Under the pieces are notes generated by a model. It had not been told where the DNA came from. It saw only the letters and a list, made by a program, of their open reading frames with translations, and did no database searches. DNA of 64,000 nt from Elysia chlorotica (lineage: Eukaryota > Mollusca > Gastropoda > Plakobranchidae): positions 206,239 to 270,238 of the forward strand of contig RQTK01000226.1 in assembly GCA_003991915.1 (NCBI GenBank). Direction: 5' to 3'. Below are positions 44,434 to 64,000 of this stretch, one piece after another (within the stretch, counting starts at the first letter, position 1; each line of letters starts with the position of its first letter). Made by a program: the position numbers and the translations under genes.

Positions 44434-47400
44434 TGTTGAGGTATTTTTGCATTATCAAATGCTACAAAGTAAAAATATTTTTTTTGTAATCTTAACGATT
44501 AGTTTCTTTAAAGTAACATAAATGCTGTGTTTTGAACTGATGGTTCCTGAAAACATCTAATGATTTACAATGCCCTAATAAACAATTACACACACAAAAA
44601 TACAAACAAATTTAAAAAAAAAACAAAAAACAAGCAAGCAAACATGTAAACAAACCTGTTTCCAAGTAAGTCTATGAAGGTGCATGTATGATACATCTTA
44701 TATACCAATAGTTTACTTTACATTGCTGGGTGCAACAAATCAACCATCAAATTAGAAATCAGCTTGACTTAGCTCATCTGCTACAAAATCTTTAAACTAA
44801 AAAATTAACAGCAACAATATGAATATATTAATCATTGCAATAGGAAACATATCCTCATAAAGGATAATAACTATATTATGGCATTAGTAATGGCATAACA
44901 ACTATGACATGATATGACAACAATGAAATGACAAATTTGACAACATCTGTCCTTTGGTTCAGACACTAAACGAACACTGTGATCTGCAGAGGATCAATAT
45001 TCTTTACCAAACCTTTCCATGCATACTAATATATTGAAGGCCTTAACTGAACCATGATCTGACAACATAAAAAAAAACCGTGAAAATTCATAAATTTACG
45101 GAAAATTGGCAACACTGTAAACAGCCTTAACCTTGAGGCCGCCAGGGTATCCGAGAGATGGGCAGGTGTCAGCAACAATTCTCACAAGCGACACAAGCGG
45201 GCTCATCTTTCTCTCTTACACTATAGCCCACTCCATCTTCCCTCTTGCCCTCAGGCATGCCTAGCTGTTGCTATACACTGTATAAATAGCAAGCATGTAC
45301 AATATATGTAGGCCTACAAAAAAGGTTCTAAGAAAAAACATTTTGCTTTGTTATGACCATGTTCCCAGAGAAACAAAAATGATAATGTGCCTGCCAAGGA
45401 AAGGATCTGTGTTTAGTTTTGAAATTAACACTGGTGAAAAAGATGAGAAATCGACAAAACATAGAGACATATAAGTTATAACAATAAAGAAATTATCTCT
45501 ATTTTTAACTTTTTCATGTCTTTTTGAATAGTCCCAAATGATGAGTTTTGCCTTAAACCTTTTGGGTTGGCATTTAACATAATCAAGCATGATACTGATT
45601 TACCATGAAACAAAGAAACCAAAGTCCAAGTGATGGATGCTGGAATGTGTGTTTGTTCTACTGTGCATACATCAGATGAAACTTCGAACAGGCAAGGTTG
45701 AGACAAGACAAGCACAAATCTAGCTCACATGGTTGCAGTTTTCCCCTTTTTTTCAGCTTTCGTTGTATTTCTCTTAAAAATCTCAGAGACTTTACCATAA
45801 AAAAAAAATCTGGACAGAAAAACTAAACAAAAACAAAAATATGTTCAAACATTGTTGTGAACTTAACTTTTAGCCCCAAACTGGGGAGGCAAAAAATACA
45901 GGCATAAAAATTATGTCATTTACAAATTTTTCTCGTCTGATCATCAACAATTGAATGGGCCCCATTCCCTCACAATATTACATATTTTATATCTTCAGCT
46001 GCATTATATAATTTTCCAATTCAGGCCCAATGCAAATACCTTAGTACAGTAACTTAATCTTCCTAATCTTGATTATATACAAAATCACAGCTTCATTACA
46101 CCATTTTGTTTAGCTTTATTTATTTATTATTTTTTTTTGCTTTTCGTTTTTACATTATTTAATTAAATGCATTGAAACATAAGATATCACTTCAAATCAA
46201 AATATCATCAAATAAGGAAGACAACAAAAAAACAACAAAAACAAGCATAAAAATAAGAAAATGCAGATTGTGTCAGTACAGAACCTTAAGAGCTTTCCCT
46301 TGAAAGGTAACAAAAAATGCGTGCTGTTTCATAAATTAACAAATGTTCAGTACATAGTTCACTGGAACAACAATTGAAAGAATATACACACACACAAAAT
46401 ACATGTTTTTAGTCAAGACTGTAGACTCTGTATATCTTTATTTATATTGAATTACGAGCTCTGCCACAACCATCCCCCCTGCCCAGATTGAAATTGCAAC
46501 CTTTGGATCAACAAGGCTCCCTAGATCATTACATCTTCCTTTCCAATTCACCACTTTGCAAAGCTACGTGTATATTATCACATTGCAAAGCTATGTTTAT
46601 ATTGATACACTCATGTTTTCAAAAGCTGCCAACAACCTGTTATAACTCACAACTCACAAATTCCTATCAGCAAAATTCAAATTCTTCCAATAAATCCAAC
46701 AGGGCTAGGAGATTCTGACTAGGCCAGCTCAGCTGTCAGATCTGACAGACACTTGGGACAAGCTGAAATAGTTCAGATTTGGCACGGTTATCCAGAATTC
46801 TTATTTATTAAAGTCTGTTGTTTTTTTTGTTCGATGCAAAGATAAACATTTCTGAGTTTACTACAAAGTCTTAAAGGAGAGTCAAAACGTTTAGATTTTT
46901 CTCTGACATTTGAACAGAATAGTTAAGACTTTCCCCAACCCTTTGATCTGAACAGACGGGACAAGAGTGACCTTTCCATTAGTTTCCAATGCGAGAAACT
47001 GCTTGATGAGCCACTTTTTTGTGTCGAGTTGCGAATTTCGAGAAGAATAGCCTATGAGGAACATACCACTGTTCAACAGTTTCATCTCTTAGGTTACTAA
47101 ACATTCCTCGCTCACTCTACAGCAGTCTTTTCTCAAAGGGGGGAACCTTCCATATTGTCTTTGTCTATTTCAAGGGCCAATTGTACTTCAATCAATACCA
47201 TAACCAATGCACATAAGGAAAACATGAAGAATTTTAAATTTACCTTTACCGTTTACTGACTTTGTTTTCAATGCCAGCAACTTCAATCCAAGAAATATAA
47301 AACATATCCGTATTAGGCACAGCTACATTTTTGTAAGGATTGATGTATAATTAATGAAAACATTTTTTTACAGAAGATATCAAAGTTTATAAAACTTAAG

Positions 47401-48730
47401 AAAGGTGCACACCCTACATTATAATTAGTAATAATTTTACAAAATGTGACAGTGAAAACAAAATAAGTTATAGTTATAACATATTGACATATTTGAACAC
47501 TTACAGAATTTGAGCTAAAGGTAATTTTTACAAAAAATTTAAACACAATAAAACTGCTCCCACCCATTCTGATTGGCAAAAAAAAAAAGTAAAATATTTG
47601 CCATGATCAAATCATGATGCTGGAAGCTGTTGAGCCACAAGGGGCAGTCATCCTTTCACAAGTTAAAACAAATACAGTTATGATAGAGCATCTTCTCAAA
47701 TAAAATGATTGGTAGATCACAAAGGTCTCACAAAGAGCATGAAGAAGCGTTTTCTGCCTAGAGCTGCATATCACAAACAACTGGCTGATTTCTCCTTTTC
47801 CTTTCTACAGAACAGAGATGCTGAAACAACACCACACTTGCACACGCATGCACACCGATATTTACACCTGCATGTTGCTTGGGAAATCACAGCGCAATGA
47901 AATACAAAGACCTAAAAAAAAAATAATGGATTCAAGAATAAACAAACCATTCTTGAAACCACCAGGAATTTTCATAAGTAATATATACGTGGCTAATTTA
48001 CACAATACGTAGACATGTTAATCCTATAAAACAAACAGGCAAGCACTGAAAATGTTTGTACCCTGCACCAGAAGCGCAAAACTCACTATTATGCTGACAC
48101 CAACCATCGTATTTCAAACCAAATCTAACAAGATGCTGATAATCAAACGATGCGATACCAACAAATTAAATGAAACTTTTATACATATCAAACACAAAGA
48201 ATAACTTCTATAAATATTAGATGAATGAATAAATATACTTTTATAAATACAAAAGACATTCCATTGGCCAAAGCGATGGCACTGTTTGGGCCACGCTAAA
48301 CCAAGGCCAGACGCCTGAGTGTGGGGAGAGGCTGGTCGATATTTACGCTGCGTCAAACCCGCCATACTGATCAGCTGTCTACAGAACAACTTATTTGCAA
48401 AATTGGCGTGTTTCAAGTTAAATTCATGTATGTGTGACCAGCATGACTTTTTTTTTCTTGATAAAATTTTAAAAAGACAACAGACAGGTAAGATATGTCT
48501 GACAAATAAAAGTGACAAGTTTCTCTAAGTAGAGACACCAACTGTCCTGAAAAGACAGTGCCAATCCGGCTCTGCAAAGTTCACAGTTGTAAGTATTTGG
48601 AGGAGACAGACACGACTGAAAGAGTTCCTGGTGTGTCCCAGTAGATTGACCACTCACAGGTGACAGCAACCAACGTTATAGTTAAAAACAAAAGAAGCCT
48701 TATTTCAGAAATTTATAATGAAGGATATAT

Positions 48731-48736
48731 TTTATT
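48731..48736 (-). terminator. Candidate polyadenylation signal of the mannosidase gene
   Basis: TTTATT on plus is AATAAA on minus, about 330 bases beyond the GH47 stop codon. Other AATAAA words lie further downstream, so the site used is unknown. Confidence 0.3.
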
Positions 48737-49061
48737 GAAAGAAAATTCTAATGCTCCGAGGCATTAAGAGGTCAGTTTGACCTGGCGACCACAAGACTTT
48801 CCCTCCAGGTGAATTTTACTGCTCTTTGTTTACTGTACCTGGAAACGGAAATTTTTTTTAAAAACAAAAAAGTTTGACACTGCACTGTTGTATGAATGTC
48901 ATACGGCTTCGCAGTGAGGCCAGACTTTGAAGCCCAGTCCTGCCATACACTAAAAGTCAGACTGAAACCCTGTGTTCCTACTGTGCCGCTATCTACACAC
49001 CTGTGGACTCATGCCAGTGTTCCCCCCTAGAAGATAGCCACACCAGAGTTGTCCCCCCTGC

Positions 49062-63857
<14,796 letters not shown>

Positions 63858-64000
63858 CTGGTATGCAGGAAGGGAGAAGATTGGCTCCGATTTATAAACT
63901 GAATCATCAAGGAGTAACAAGAGAGGAGATTCTTATTTATTAGAGAGGTGAATAATACATAACTCAAAAACAGTAAAAAGACATGAAGCAATGAATAGGC

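Larger units (their letters stand above)
43605..49061. other. Region downstream of the mannosidase gene, mostly unique
   Basis: AT-rich sequence between the retroelement and the last GH47 exon. It probably includes that gene's 3' UTR (minus strand). It contains one full SINE, listed separately, and A-rich runs. Short frames such as 47,313-47,579 and 48,114-48,518 carry no recognisable domain. Confidence 0.5.

Overview
This is a window of an animal nuclear genome. It has spliced genes with GT-AG introns, very dense microsatellites, tRNA-derived SINEs, LINE remnants, an LTR retroelement and satellite arrays. There are no prokaryotic operons, no rRNA genes and no intact tRNA genes. Repeated AGATCTAGATCT words, the SINE types and the protein affinities suggest a lophotrochozoan, most likely a gastropod mollusc. 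That is an inference; no taxonomic marker is present.

Layout. Positions 1-15.5 kb hold no recognisable protein gene: CT/GA, AGT, GATA and TTA/TCTA microsatellites, SINE copies, an 89-bp tandem repeat, a small foldback element and a 118-bp assembly gap (11,286-11,403). Positions 15.5-20.4 kb are a satellite complex in which a 23-bp satellite array sits inside a 55-bp satellite array. An L1-like LINE remnant lies at 22.1-22.7 kb. Two exons of a small-conductance Ca2+-activated K+ (SK/KCNN) channel lie at 23.97-25.93 kb (+), with a one-base frame break in S2. Positions 27.1-32.5 kb are a 2.55-kb tandem duplication. Positions 32.5-35.6 kb are microsatellites, trinucleotide repeats and a 5-copy minisatellite.

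Positions 35.7-43.6 kb hold a minus-strand Ty3/gypsy-class retroelement whose integrase is encoded before its reverse transcriptase. This is the unusual 'Gmr1-like' domain order. It has lost the Gag capsid region, the end of RT and all of RNase H, and it carries a near-perfect 158-bp inverted repeat in its leader.

Positions 49.06-63.86 kb (-) hold ten exons coding the complete catalytic domain and C-terminus of a Golgi-type class I alpha-1,2-mannosidase (GH47, MAN1A-like). The N-terminal anchor exon(s) lie beyond the right edge. Introns of this gene carry two copies of a TTAA-flanked inverted-repeat element, a LINE tail, SINEs and a 1,105-bp tandem duplication that copied the last 29 bases and the splice donor of one exon.

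The two host genes act separately: one in membrane excitability, the other in N-glycan trimming in the Golgi. Most of the remaining sequence is repeat-derived. The strongest items for follow-up are the retroelement with its hairpin leader, the nested satellites, and the tandem duplication that cuts into the mannosidase exon.
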